From Mesorhizobium australicum WSM2073 (GTDB taxonomy: Bacteria; Pseudomonadota; Alphaproteobacteria; Rhizobiales; Rhizobiaceae): DNA of 64,000 nucleotides. Shown in pieces: positions 35,511 through 43,606 of the stretch. The first letter of the stretch is position 1, and each line of letters opens with the position of its first letter. The stretch is taken from NCBI RefSeq assembly GCF_000230995.2, contig NC_019973.1, positions 1,750,001 to 1,814,000 on the forward strand. Direction: 5' to 3'. A program made the position numbers and the translations under genes. The notes beneath the pieces are model-generated. The model saw only the letters and a list, made by a program, of their open reading frames with translations. It had not been told where the DNA came from and searched no databases.

Positions 35511-36698
35511 ATGGTTGGTGCATCGAAGTCGGAAACGGGAGGCGGCCCGATCCGCTACGGCATGGTCGGCGGCGGGCAGGGCGCATTCATCGGCGCGGTG
35601 CACCGGATCGCTGCGCGCATGGACAATGATTTCGTGCTGGTCGCCGGCGCCCTGTCGGCCGATCCGGCGCGTGCGAAAGCCTCGGCCGCCGAACTCGGGC
35701 TCGATCCCTCGCGCAGCTATGCGTCCTACGCCGAAATGGCCAAGGCCGAGGCGAAGCGCTCGGATGGCATCGAGGCGGTGGCCATAGTCACTCCCAACAA
35801 CGTGCATGTGCCGGCGGCCAAGGCCTTCCTGGAAGCAGGCATCCACGTGATCTGCGACAAGCCGCTGGCAACGACCCTGGCCGAGGCGAAAAGGCTTGCG
35901 GCGATCGTCGAAAAGACCGGCAAGGTGTTCGTGCTCACCCACAACTACACCGCTTATCCGATGGTGCGGCAGGCGCGCGAAATGGTCGCCAAGGGCGTGC
36001 TCGGCGACATCCGCATCGTGCAGTCGGAATATCCGCAGGACTGGCTGACCGAGGACCTCGCCGCCACCGGCCAGAAGCAGGCGGCTTGGCGTTCAGACCC
36101 CAAGCAGGCGGGTGCCGGCGGCGCGCTCGGCGATATCGGCACCCATGCCTACAATCTCGCCCGCTTCGTCTCCGGGCTCGAACTCGACTCCCTGTCGGCC
36201 GATCTCGACGCCTTCGTGCCGGGCAGGCTGCTCGACGACAATGTCAACGTCATGCTGCGTTTCAAGCCGACGGGGAAAACGCATCCGGCCAAGGGCATGA
36301 TCTGGGCGAGCCAGGTGGCGCCCGGTCATGAGAACGGCCTGAAGCTGCGCATCTACGGTTCGAAGGGCGGGTTGGAATGGGTGCAGGCCGATCCTAACTA
36401 TCTCTGGTACACGCCCTTCGGCCAGCCGAAACAGCTGATCACCCGCAACGGCGCCGGTGCGCTGCCGGTGGCGGGCCGCGTCAGCCGCGTTCCGTCAGGC
36501 CATCCCGAGGGTTACCTCGAAGGCTTCGCCAACATCTACCAGGAGGCCGCACGGGCCATCCGCGCGGCACGCAAGAAGGGTGGCAAGCCAGCAAAGGATG
36601 TCGTCTTCCCGACCATCCAGGACGGCGTCGAGGGCATGGCCTTCATCGAGGCCTGCGTGAAGTCGTCGAAGAAGAACGGGGCCTGGACCAAGCTGTAA
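35511..36698 (+). CDS. Gfo/Idh/MocA family oxidoreductase
   Basis: 395-aa NAD(P)-dependent dehydrogenase. Rossmann motif GMVGGGQGAFIG near residue 18; the catalytic EKP-like motif appears as CDKPLATT near 120; His in GDIGTHAYNLARF near 208. ATG 35511 follows GAGGGAG. Family members oxidise sugars and inositols at a ring hydroxyl. Flanked by two TIM-barrel isomerase-like genes on the same strand, so the product is probably a keto-sugar used by them. Confidence 0.92.
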   Translation: MVGASKSETGGGPIRYGMVGGGQGAFIGAVHRIAARMDNDFVLVAGALSADPARAKASAAELGLDPSRSYASYAEMAKAEAKRSDGIEAVAIVTPNNVHVPAAKAFLEAGIHVICDKPLATTLAEAKRLAAIVEKTGKVFVLTHNYTAYPMVRQAREMVAKGVLGDIRIVQSEYPQDWLTEDLAATGQKQAAWRSDPKQAGAGGALGDIGTHAYNLARFVSGLELDSLSADLDAFVPGRLLDDNVNVMLRFKPTGKTHPAKGMIWASQVAPGHENGLKLRIYGSKGGLEWVQADPNYLWYTPFGQPKQLITRNGAGALPVAGRVSRVPSGHPEGYLEGFANIYQEAARAIRAARKKGGKPAKDVVFPTIQDGVEGMAFIEACVKSSKKNGAWTKL

Positions 36699-36715
36699 GA
36701 GGCGCCGAGTAACGA

Positions 36716-36862
36716 GGGCCCCTCACCCGGATAGCCAATCGAATTGCGAAGGCAATTCGGGGCAATCCGACCTCTCCCCGAGGGGGAGAGGAGGCGTTGG
36801 CGCATATCTCTTCTCCCTCTCGGGGTGAAGGTGGCCGCGAAGCGGCCGGATGAGGGGGGTGG
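36716..36862. repeat. Intergenic palindromic repeat element
   Basis: Begins CCCCTCACCCGGATAG and ends GGCCGGATGAGGGGGG in inverted orientation. Inside are GGCCGCGAAGCGGCC (perfect palindrome) and the stems CCTCTCCCCGAGGGGGAGAGG and CTCCCTCTCGGGG. I associate this layout with the dispersed mosaic palindromes of Mesorhizobium genomes. It lies between the dehydrogenase and isomerase genes of one operon. Confidence 0.6.
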
Positions 36863-36911
36863 CGAAAACCGGCGGTGCAATCAGCCGGCCGCCAAAAAGA
36901 GGAGGGCGTCG

Positions 36912-37763
36912 ATGAAGATCGGCATGTGCATGTTCTTGTGGACGACGGCGGTATCGAAGAAGCACGAGCCGCTGCTTCGAGACATCAAGGCAACCGGCTT
37001 CGATGGTGTCGAAATCCCGATCTTCGCCGGCACGCCGGACGACTACAGGAAACTGGGCGAATTGCTCGACCGTATCGGGCTGGAGCGGACCGCTGTGTCA
37101 GCCATGGGCGATCCGGCGATGAACCTGATTTCGGCCGATGCTGCAACACGCAAGGCCGGTGTCGACTACATGAGATGGGCGATCGATTGCGCCGATGCGC
37201 TTGGCGCCCGCACGCTGAGCGGACCGTTGCATTCGACGCTCGGCGCATTTTCCGGATCCGGACCGATCGCCGCCGAAAAGAAGCGCTCGATCGCCTCGCA
37301 GCGTGCCATCGGCGACCATGCCGGAAAGCGCAACGTCACCGTCGGGCTCGAGGCGCTGAACCGCTTCGAATGCTACCTCCTCAACACCATGGCCGACCTG
37401 TCGGAGCATATCGATGCCATCGACCGGCCGCACATCAGGGCAATGTACGACACGTTCCACGCCAATATCGAGGAAGCCGACCCGATCGGCGCCTATACGA
37501 AGCACCGGGGCAATGTCGTGCATATCCATATATCGGAGAACGATCGCGGCGTGCCGGGGCGTGGCAACATTCCGTGGAAGGAAACTTTTTCCGCCATTCG
37601 CAAGAGCGGCTATGACGACTGGCTGACGATCGAAGCGTTCGGTCGCTCGCTGAAGGATCTGGCGGCGGCGACCAAGGTGTGGAGGGATTTTTCCGAGACG
37701 CCGGAAGCCGTCTATCGCGATGGGTACAGGCATATCAGGGACGGGTGGAGGAAGGCGGCTTAG
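36912..37763 (+). CDS. Sugar phosphate isomerase/epimerase family TIM barrel
   Basis: 283-aa xylose-isomerase-like TIM barrel. Likely metal ligands: Glu in GLEALNRFE, Asp/His in YDTFHANIEE, His in VHIHISENDR and Glu in TIEAFGR. ATG 36912 follows GAGG. An upstream extension reads through the repeat element and is spurious. It resembles the 33114-34001 gene in motif pattern (LNRFE, HANIEE/HIHMEE), so the two may share substrate class. Confidence 0.88.
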   Translation: MKIGMCMFLWTTAVSKKHEPLLRDIKATGFDGVEIPIFAGTPDDYRKLGELLDRIGLERTAVSAMGDPAMNLISADAATRKAGVDYMRWAIDCADALGARTLSGPLHSTLGAFSGSGPIAAEKKRSIASQRAIGDHAGKRNVTVGLEALNRFECYLLNTMADLSEHIDAIDRPHIRAMYDTFHANIEEADPIGAYTKHRGNVVHIHISENDRGVPGRGNIPWKETFSAIRKSGYDDWLTIEAFGRSLKDLAAATKVWRDFSETPEAVYRDGYRHIRDGWRKAA

Positions 37764-37810
37764 GCGCCTACGTCTGGTCCATTTTCTATTTGTGTTCGCG
37801 TCGCTTGCCA

Positions 37811-38015
37811 GGTGGTTCCCCCACTCCGTCTCGGCTTCGCCGAGCCACCTCTCCCCCTCCGGAGGGAGAGGAAGGGGCTTGGTGGCGCCGGGACACGAAG
37901 AGAAGCCTCGGCCTTCGGGGACAAGCGCGGATCGGACAGTCTGGTGCCTTTCCTCTACCCCGTCGACCGGGGGAGAGGTGTCGAGCGAAGCTCGACGGAG
38001 TGGGGGTCGACCCCT
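37811..38015. repeat. Large inverted repeat between convergent operons
   Basis: CCCCCACTCCGTC at 37817-37829 followed by a small palindrome and ACCTCTCCCC is repeated in inverted form as GGGGGAGAGGT...GACGGAGTGGGGG (37967-38005). Between them lie shorter G/C palindromes. Together they could form a large hairpin and act as a two-way terminator between the isomerase gene and phnE. The whole 37764-38057 gap contains no gene. Confidence 0.6.
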
Positions 38016-38057
38016 CGGCGCCGGGCGAGACGATGCTTGCGCTTCTGCGTCACAACA

Positions 38058-39425
38058 CTAACCCTGCCTGGCCTGGATCCTGTTGTAATCGTGGATCGTC
38101 CGGCTCAGCCGGCGGCGCAGGAAGTTGGATATGTTGTCGAAAATGAAGACGACGAGCAGGATCAGCAGCACCATGTAGAAGACGTTGGCCCAGTTGGAAT
38201 TGGTGCGCATCGCTTCCCACAGTTTCAGGCCGATGCCGCCGGCGCCGACGGCGCCGATGATGGTGGCGCCGCGGGTGTTGGATTCCCACTGGTAGAGCGT
38301 CTGACTGATGAAGACCGGGATCACTTCGGGCATCACGCCGTAGCGCTGCACCAGGATGCCGTTGGCGCCGGTCGAGAGCACGCCTTCGCGCGGCTTGTCG
38401 TCGATGTTCTCCAGGCCTTCCGAATAGACTTTGCCGAGGGTGCCGATCTCGGTGAAGAAAATCGCTGCACTTCCCGCCAGCGGGCCGGGGCCGAAGGCGC
38501 GGGTGAAGAACAGCGCCCAGATCAGCATGTCGACCGAGCGCATGAAGTCGAAGAAGCGCTTGAGCACCTGGCTGAGCACGCCGCTCGGCGTGATGTTGCG
38601 CGCCGCGAAGAAGGCAAGGGGGAAGGCGACGATGCCGCCGAGCAGCGTGCCGAGGAAGGCCATGACAATGGTCTGCAGCAGCTTCGTCCAGACGTCGCCG
38701 TGCTGCCACTGGGCGTTGTTCCAGACGTTGTCGCCGGCAAGAGCAAGGTTGGTGGTACCTGGTTTCAGCTCTGGTCCCGAGACGATCAGCGAGATCACTT
38801 CCCGCGCTGATTTGCCGAAGAAGGGCGAGCGCGTGTCGAAAATGAAGTTCGCCCAGCCGAGGAAGCGCTTGCGCACCTTGACGCGGTCGACAGTGACGCG
38901 CACCTCGCCGACGAAGCCCATCTTGGCCACCACCTCGTCGTCATGGGCGGTGATCCAGTCCGGTACGGCACCCGTGACCACCGGCTTGCCGCTGGTCAGC
39001 GAAACAGGCACGGTCTGGCCGTTGGCGACGATCGTCGCCTGCGTCTTGTCGAAGGTGACGGATTTTGCCGGCCCGTCGATCAGCACGGTGAAGGTGCCGT
39101 CCGGATTCCTGACCACCCAGTCGGGATTCGGGTTGTCGCCCAGCGCGGAAAAGCGCGGGTATTTGGGCGTGATCTCCGGCTGGTCGAGACGGAATTCCGG
39201 CTGCAGATCGTAGCTGATCCATTGTGTCAGGAAGAGCGGCAGGCGCTCCCAGTGCGATTCCCGCAGCACCTGCGGCAGGCTGAAGAACCACAAGGCATAG
39301 ATCAGATACAGGAGAGTCCCGACGAACAGGAGCAGCGGACCAAAGCGCTTGTATGCCGGGCGCCGGAACACCTGCGGGTGGCGCGCCTCGATCGACAGAA
39401 TCTCCTCGGCGGTCATGGTCGCCAT
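38058..39425 (-). CDS. phnE: Phosphonate ABC transporter permease PhnE2 (PhoT-like) with long periplasmic insertion
   Basis: 455-aa permease. The C-terminal about 210 residues are a normal PhnE domain (ITPSGVLSQVLKRFFDFMR, TIIGAVGAGGIGLKLWEAM). After the first membrane segment (about 28-49) there is a soluble insertion of about 170 residues before the permease core. PhnE proteins are usually about 270 aa; long forms are, as I recall, found in rhizobial phoCDET-type operons. Last gene of the phnC-D-E-E operon; three bases separate it from the first permease. Confidence 0.92.
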   Translation of the reverse strand: MATMTAEEILSIEARHPQVFRRPAYKRFGPLLLFVGTLLYLIYALWFFSLPQVLRESHWERLPLFLTQWISYDLQPEFRLDQPEITPKYPRFSALGDNPNPDWVVRNPDGTFTVLIDGPAKSVTFDKTQATIVANGQTVPVSLTSGKPVVTGAVPDWITAHDDEVVAKMGFVGEVRVTVDRVKVRKRFLGWANFIFDTRSPFFGKSAREVISLIVSGPELKPGTTNLALAGDNVWNNAQWQHGDVWTKLLQTIVMAFLGTLLGGIVAFPLAFFAARNITPSGVLSQVLKRFFDFMRSVDMLIWALFFTRAFGPGPLAGSAAIFFTEIGTLGKVYSEGLENIDDKPREGVLSTGANGILVQRYGVMPEVIPVFISQTLYQWESNTRGATIIGAVGAGGIGLKLWEAMRTNSNWANVFYMVLLILLVVFIFDNISNFLRRRLSRTIHDYNRIQARQG

Positions 39426-39428
39426 GAT

Positions 39429-40385
39429 TTACGCCCCCATCATAAAGGCTTGTTCGCCGACCAGCTTGCGACGAAGCCAGGCGGAAAACTGGTCGATGAT
39501 GAAGATGGTTGTGAACAGCAGCAGCACCAGCGCCAGCGTCTTGGCGCCGAAGCCGCGCGAGATCGAGAGCTTCAGCTCTTCGCCGATGCCGCCGCCGCCA
39601 ACGGCGCCGATGATGGTCGAGACGCGGACGTTGATCTCCACGCGCAGCAGCGTGTACGACATGAAGTTGGGCAACACCTGCGGCAGGCCGGCAAAGCGAA
39701 CCCGCTCGAACCAGTTGGCGCCGACTGCGCGCAGGCCTTCCTCGGCTCGCATGTCGATGTTCTCGTTGATCTCGTAGAACAGCTTGCCGAGTGCGCCGAT
39801 GGAATGCAGGCCGATGGCGATGATGGCGGCGATCGGACCGGTCGAGACGATGGCCGCGAACAGCCCGGCGATGACGATCTCCGGAAAGGCACGCAGCAAT
39901 TCCATGAAGCGCTTGACCACCAGCCTCAGTGCCGGATGAGGCGTCAGGTTGCGCGCCGCGATGAAGGAAAAGGGCACGGCGAAGACAAAGCCGATGAAGG
40001 TCGAGACCAGCGCCACGTTCACGGTGGTCAGCATCAGCTCGACATATTCGGGGATGTAGAAACCGTCCCAGACGTAGACGCGGCCGAGCGGGAAGTTGAA
40101 TTCCTGGGTGCCGGTATCATGCGGCGAGGCAATGTCGAACAGCGCCCGCCAGACGTCGTTCCAGTCCTTGGGGACCAGCCAGCTCAGGAAATCCAGAATA
40201 TGCGGCAGCCGGTCGAAGAAGTGCCCGGCGTTGGCTTCGTCGGCGAACCACATGCTGGAAAGCATCGCAGCAAGCAGCAGGCCGACGCCGAGCACGGTAT
40301 ACAACCTGCGCAGCGACGTCTGGCGTCGCCAGGCATCGGCCATCTCGTGGGTGGCGCCGGAGGGGGCTGTCACGGAAAGGGTCAT
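39429..40385 (-). CDS. phnE: Phosphonate ABC transporter permease PhnE1
   Basis: 318-aa PhnE permease. N-terminal membrane segment about 29-48, then the PhnE core with ITPHPALRLV-like ARNLTPHPAL, EINENIDMRAEEGLRAVGA and TIIGAVGGGGIG near the end. ATG 40385 gives the expected length. It works with PhnE2, PhnC and PhnD for phosphonate or phosphate-ester import. A strong hairpin precedes it, so expression relative to phnD may be reduced. Confidence 0.93.
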   Translation of the reverse strand: MTLSVTAPSGATHEMADAWRRQTSLRRLYTVLGVGLLLAAMLSSMWFADEANAGHFFDRLPHILDFLSWLVPKDWNDVWRALFDIASPHDTGTQEFNFPLGRVYVWDGFYIPEYVELMLTTVNVALVSTFIGFVFAVPFSFIAARNLTPHPALRLVVKRFMELLRAFPEIVIAGLFAAIVSTGPIAAIIAIGLHSIGALGKLFYEINENIDMRAEEGLRAVGANWFERVRFAGLPQVLPNFMSYTLLRVEINVRVSTIIGAVGGGGIGEELKLSISRGFGAKTLALVLLLFTTIFIIDQFSAWLRRKLVGEQAFMMGA

Positions 40386-40395
40386 GATCGGAGAT

Positions 40396-40434
40396 GCAAA
40401 AAGGGCGGTACTTGATGAGGTACCGCCCTTTTGC
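40396..40434 (-). terminator. Terminator/attenuator between phnD and phnE1
   Basis: On the minus strand GCAAAAGGGCGGTAC, loop CTCATCAA, GTACCGCCCTTTTTGC. A 15-bp nearly perfect stem ending in five T, between the phnD stop and phnE1 start. It fits an intrinsic terminator with partial read-through. Confidence 0.75.
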
Positions 40435-40444
40435 AATTTCGCCG

Positions 40445-41353
40445 TTAGCCGCCGATGGCTGCCTTACGGGCTTCGACGATGACGCTGTAGAAGTCCGGCT
40501 TCACCGGAACGTAGCCGGTGAAATCGCCGCCTTCGACGCCTTCGAAGCAAGCCTTGTCCTTCTTGGGCAGGTCGGTGAAGAAGGCGGCCAGCTTGGCGGT
40601 CATGTCGTCGCCGATCGCGGTGCGAACGACCAGCGGGCCATTCGGGATCAGGCCCGAGCGCCAGACTTCGACGAAGTCGTTGGGGTCGACGGCGCCCTTG
40701 GCGACTTCCTTGTGGAAGGTGCCGGAGGTGTAGCCGTTCTTGAAGTCGCCGATGCCCGAGGAATCGTCGACCGCGACATCTACCTTACCGTCACGCACGG
40801 CCAGAACGTTGTTTTCGTGGCCGCCATTGAACTGGGTCGACGCGAAGTAGGTCTCGTTCGAGGCGCCGGTGGTCTTCGGAATCTGGGTCAGCGGGATCAG
40901 ATAGCCGGAGGTCGAATCCGGATCGGCATAGCCGAGCTTCTTGCCCTTGGCTGACTTGATGTCCGTGATCCCCGACGTCTTCAGCGCCAGGCCGATCGAA
41001 TAGTAGCCGGTGGAGCCGTCCGTCTGCTTGGTGGTGAGGATCGGGGTAACCGCCTTCGGATCCTTGAGATAGACGCTGGCGTAGCCGGAAGCGCCGAGTT
41101 CGGCGAAGTCGAGCGTGCCGCCGAGCAGGCCCTGGATGACGCCGTCATAGTCGGCGGCCGGGAACAGCGAAACCTTCTCGAAGCCGAATTCGGCCTTCAG
41201 GTGATCGGCCAGGCACTGGTAGTTGCGCAGCCGGTCGGTTTCGTTTTCACCGCCGAGAATGCCGACGCGAAATTCCTTCATGTCGGCGGCGTGGGCCATG
41301 CTGGTGGCCATGGCGAGCACCGAAACGGCACCGAAAACCATCTTCCTGAACAT
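40445..41353 (-). CDS. phnD: Phosphonate ABC transporter substrate-binding protein PhnD
   Basis: 302-aa periplasmic PhnD. Signal peptide about residues 1-22 (MFRKMVFG..., AHAAD). The mature protein starts EFRVGILGGENETDRLRNY, and the FAELGASGYASVY segment carries the conserved phosphonate-site residues; SADPDSTSGYLIP-like ADPDSTSGYLIP is the second binding segment. It delivers phosphonates to PhnC/PhnE. Operon order phnC, phnD, phnE1, phnE2. Confidence 0.94.
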   Translation of the reverse strand: MFRKMVFGAVSVLAMATSMAHAADMKEFRVGILGGENETDRLRNYQCLADHLKAEFGFEKVSLFPAADYDGVIQGLLGGTLDFAELGASGYASVYLKDPKAVTPILTTKQTDGSTGYYSIGLALKTSGITDIKSAKGKKLGYADPDSTSGYLIPLTQIPKTTGASNETYFASTQFNGGHENNVLAVRDGKVDVAVDDSSGIGDFKNGYTSGTFHKEVAKGAVDPNDFVEVWRSGLIPNGPLVVRTAIGDDMTAKLAAFFTDLPKKDKACFEGVEGGDFTGYVPVKPDFYSVIVEARKAAIGG

Positions 41354-41464
41354 TGATATCTCTCCTGTAAGTTCCGGCCCCGCGCCGGCAGCGTTCTTGA
41401 TCTTGACAAGTGCCCTTGACGCGGGCGGACGATCCAGGCTGCTCGCTATTGGCCCTTACTGGGC

Positions 41465-42322
41465 TCAGTATCCCGGGAATGCGGGCTCGAGCGGTCCGGC
41501 GGATGCGGCGATCTTCTGCTTGAAGGCAACACTGGTGGAGGTGATGACCTCCGATATCTCGCCGCCATTGCTGTCGGCGCCATAGACAAGACGCACGGCT
41601 TGGCGGTCGAGCTCTTCGGGCGGCCCGTCGAAGACGACCTTGCCGGCGGCCATGCCGATGATGCGGTTGCAATAGGTGCGGGCGGTATCGAGCGTATGCA
41701 GATTGGTGACAACGGTGATGCCTTCGCGCAGATTGATGTCCTGCAGAGAATCCATCACCACCTTGGCGTTGAGCGGGTCGAGCGAGGCGATCGGCTCGTC
41801 GGCGAGGATCACCCTGGGCTGCTGCATCATGGCGCGGGCGATGGCGACGCGCTGCTGCTGGCCGCCCGACAGCGTGCCGGCGGGCTGAAGTGCGGTGCGG
41901 GCGATGTCGAGCCGCTCGAGCGCGGCGACCGCCTCCGCGCACTCGGCGCGCGAAAACATGCCCAGAAGATTGGACAGGGTCGAACGGTGGTTCAATTTGC
42001 CGAGCAGCACGTTGGTCAGCACATCGAGGCGCGGCACCAGGTTGAACTGCTGGAAGATCATGGCGCAGTCGCGCTGCCAGCGCCGCAGCGGCGAGCCGCG
42101 CAGCCGGGAGACCTCGGCGCCGTCAAAAAAAATCGACCCCTGGCTGGGGTCGACAAGACGGTTGATCATGCGAAGAAGAGTGGATTTGCCGGCGCCCGAA
42201 CGACCGATGACGCCGACCATCTGCCCTTGCGGGATCGAGATGTTCACGTCGCTGACTGCGGTGTTCTTGCCAAATCGTCGGCTGACGCCGCGGATTTCGA
42301 GCGTGGCAGAGTTTGCTGACAT
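41465..42322 (-). CDS. phnC: Phosphonate ABC transporter ATP-binding protein PhnC
   Basis: 285-aa ATPase with Walker [10 protein letters not shown], signature [14 protein letters not shown] and Walker [14 protein letters not shown], plus the PhnC-typical [20 protein letters not shown] 42322 is the standard start. First gene of the transporter operon. An 11-bp-spaced TGTCR pair resembling a Pho box lies 70-85 bp upstream (42389-42410), in the opposite orientation to the usual, so it is weak support for PhoB control. Confidence 0.94.
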   Translation of the reverse strand: MSANSATLEIRGVSRRFGKNTAVSDVNISIPQGQMVGVIGRSGAGKSTLLRMINRLVDPSQGSIFFDGAEVSRLRGSPLRRWQRDCAMIFQQFNLVPRLDVLTNVLLGKLNHRSTLSNLLGMFSRAECAEAVAALERLDIARTALQPAGTLSGGQQQRVAIARAMMQQPRVILADEPIASLDPLNAKVVMDSLQDINLREGITVVTNLHTLDTARTYCNRIIGMAAGKVVFDGPPEELDRQAVRLVYGADSNGGEISEVITSTSVAFKQKIAASAGPLEPAFPGY

Positions 42323-42388
42323 GGGCTGGTTCCAGTCCGGTCCATATTGATCGTCAGGCACTCGCCTAACGCAACCACATGAACCTGC

Positions 42389-42410
42389 CGTGTCGCGATG
42401 ATGTCAGTTT
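42389..42410 (+). promoter_or_regulatory. Weak Pho-box-like repeat upstream of phnC
   Basis: TGTCG (42391) and TGTCA (42402) are 11 bp apart, the period of a Pho box, but the match is degenerate and points away from phnC. Confidence 0.25.
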
Positions 42411-42452
42411 TGTTACGCTCCACAGGCGCGGCGACTGGCGCCTTGCGGGCGA

Positions 42453-43163
42453 TCAGCCGAGCAGCAGCAATTCCTCGAAATGCTTCATGTCGCGGAACGC
42501 GCAGAAGGCGGGAGCCTTGATCTCGATCACCGGCGCCTGGCGCGCGAAAAGCGCCAGGCAACCGTCAAACAGCGCCTGCCACGCGGCGGCCCTATCATCA
42601 TCAAAGCGCTGGATCTGATAGGCGAAGGTGATGTGGAAGACGTAGGTGTCGTGATCGGGATGCCGGTAGCCAAACGGCACCGCGAGCGCATCGCGCCATG
42701 CACGCATGATGCGCGCATCCTCGTCGGTCGCGCCGGCAACGGTGAGGCCGGTCGGCAGGATCTCGACAACCTTGATGTTGAAAGGGCCGAAGCCCTGGAA
42801 CTCCTTCAGGCGCTCCAGATAGAGGCGGGTCATGGCGTCGATGCTGGTGTCGAGCGGCACGTCCCGCGGCCAGAAGGGCAGGCGACGGCGATATTCGATT
42901 ATGCCCTGGAACAAGGTCATGTGCAGGCTGGAGACCGGCGTGAAGGCGAGACGGTCGGCATCAGGCATTGCCAGCATCTTCTCGCGGACGGCCAACACCA
43001 CCGCCTCCGACGGCGAGCCGCTGACGAGGTGGCTGACCACCGTGTTGCCGGGCTCGAGGAGAAAGTTGCCCGACGCGTCGTAGCGGGTGCCGAGATGCGT
43101 TGGCGGGGGCGGATTGGAGCCGGCAAAGAATCCGGCGAGCGAGGGTCTGACGGTGTCGAGCAT
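42453..43163 (-). CDS. 2H phosphoesterase-like protein (DUF1868)
   Basis: 236-aa protein with two H-x-T motifs, H81-M-T83 (SSLHMTLFQG) and H177-I-T179 (YVFHITFAY). These define the 2H phosphoesterase fold (RNA ligase/cyclic phosphodiesterase type), here of the DUF1868 group. It lies between the phnC-D-E-E operon and the C-P lyase genes. C-P lyase makes a cyclic ribose phosphate, so a cyclic phosphodiesterase role is plausible but inferred. Its ribosome-binding site is buried in a perfect 23-bp palindrome (43165-43187). Confidence 0.85.
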   Translation of the reverse strand: MLDTVRPSLAGFFAGSNPPPPTHLGTRYDASGNFLLEPGNTVVSHLVSGSPSEAVVLAVREKMLAMPDADRLAFTPVSSLHMTLFQGIIEYRRRLPFWPRDVPLDTSIDAMTRLYLERLKEFQGFGPFNIKVVEILPTGLTVAGATDEDARIMRAWRDALAVPFGYRHPDHDTYVFHITFAYQIQRFDDDRAAAWQALFDGCLALFARQAPVIEIKAPAFCAFRDMKHFEELLLLG

Positions 43164-43164
43164 G

Positions 43165-43187
43165 GCGATCTCCTTGAAGGAGATCGC
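43165..43187 (-). promoter_or_regulatory. Palindrome enclosing the ribosome-binding site of the 2H phosphoesterase gene
   Basis: GCGATCTCCTT-G-AAGGAGATCGC: 11-bp perfect arms. On the minus strand the right arm AAGGAGATCGC is the Shine-Dalgarno region ending one base before ATG 43163. In RNA it would form an 8-bp stem with a CUUCAAG loop and hide the ribosome-binding site; as DNA it could be an operator. Confidence 0.55.
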
Positions 43188-43258
43188 GTCCTGTCCGAGT
43201 CCTGTGTCAAGGGTGTGAAGGCCGAATCGATCCCCTGACGGAGGAATCGCCCAATCTG

Positions 43259-43480
43259 CTAGCAGTTGAAGCAGCCCATGTTACTAGCGACAAACAATAC
43301 GAAGAGGATTACGAGCCCAGCTGCTAATAGAGCCAACCCAAAGAGCGCCGCTACGATCACCGCACCGGGACCAGCTTCTCTCCACCGGTAAATACTGCGC
43401 ACCACGACCAAAAGCCCAAGCGCCGCCAGCGCAATTCCGATGCAGAGAACCACTAGCAAAGATCGCTGACCATTACCCAT
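43259..43480 (-). CDS. Small membrane protein
   Basis: 73-aa protein with two strong hydrophobic segments (about 7-28 and 38-66) joined by a short basic/charged loop YRWREAGPG, and a C-terminal CFNC. The surrounding DNA 43260-43560 is lower in G+C than the neighbours. No family recognised. The gene order puts it inside the phosphonate cluster, minus strand, but there is no evidence for a role in it. Confidence 0.55.
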   Translation of the reverse strand: MGNGQRSLLVVLCIGIALAALGLLVVVRSIYRWREAGPGAVIVAALFGLALLAAGLVILFVLFVASNMGCFNC

Positions 43481-43606
43481 AGGCTATGGCTATTCGGCAT
43501 TTATTGCTAGGAAATTAAGCCTTTTTTTTAATTATTCATGTTGTTACACGCGCTATCTTTCAATGGCAATTTGTTGAAGCGCCAACGGCCGTGAATATCG
43601 GTCGCG

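Noticed and set aside
36744..36911. N-terminal extension of the isomerase gene, 56 residues
   Set aside because: It translates the palindromic repeat element; ATG 36912 with its own ribosome-binding site gives the family N-terminus.
42389..42410. A firm Pho box upstream of phnC
   Set aside because: Period is right (11 bp) but the heptamers are degenerate and the orientation is away from phnC; kept only as a low-confidence site.
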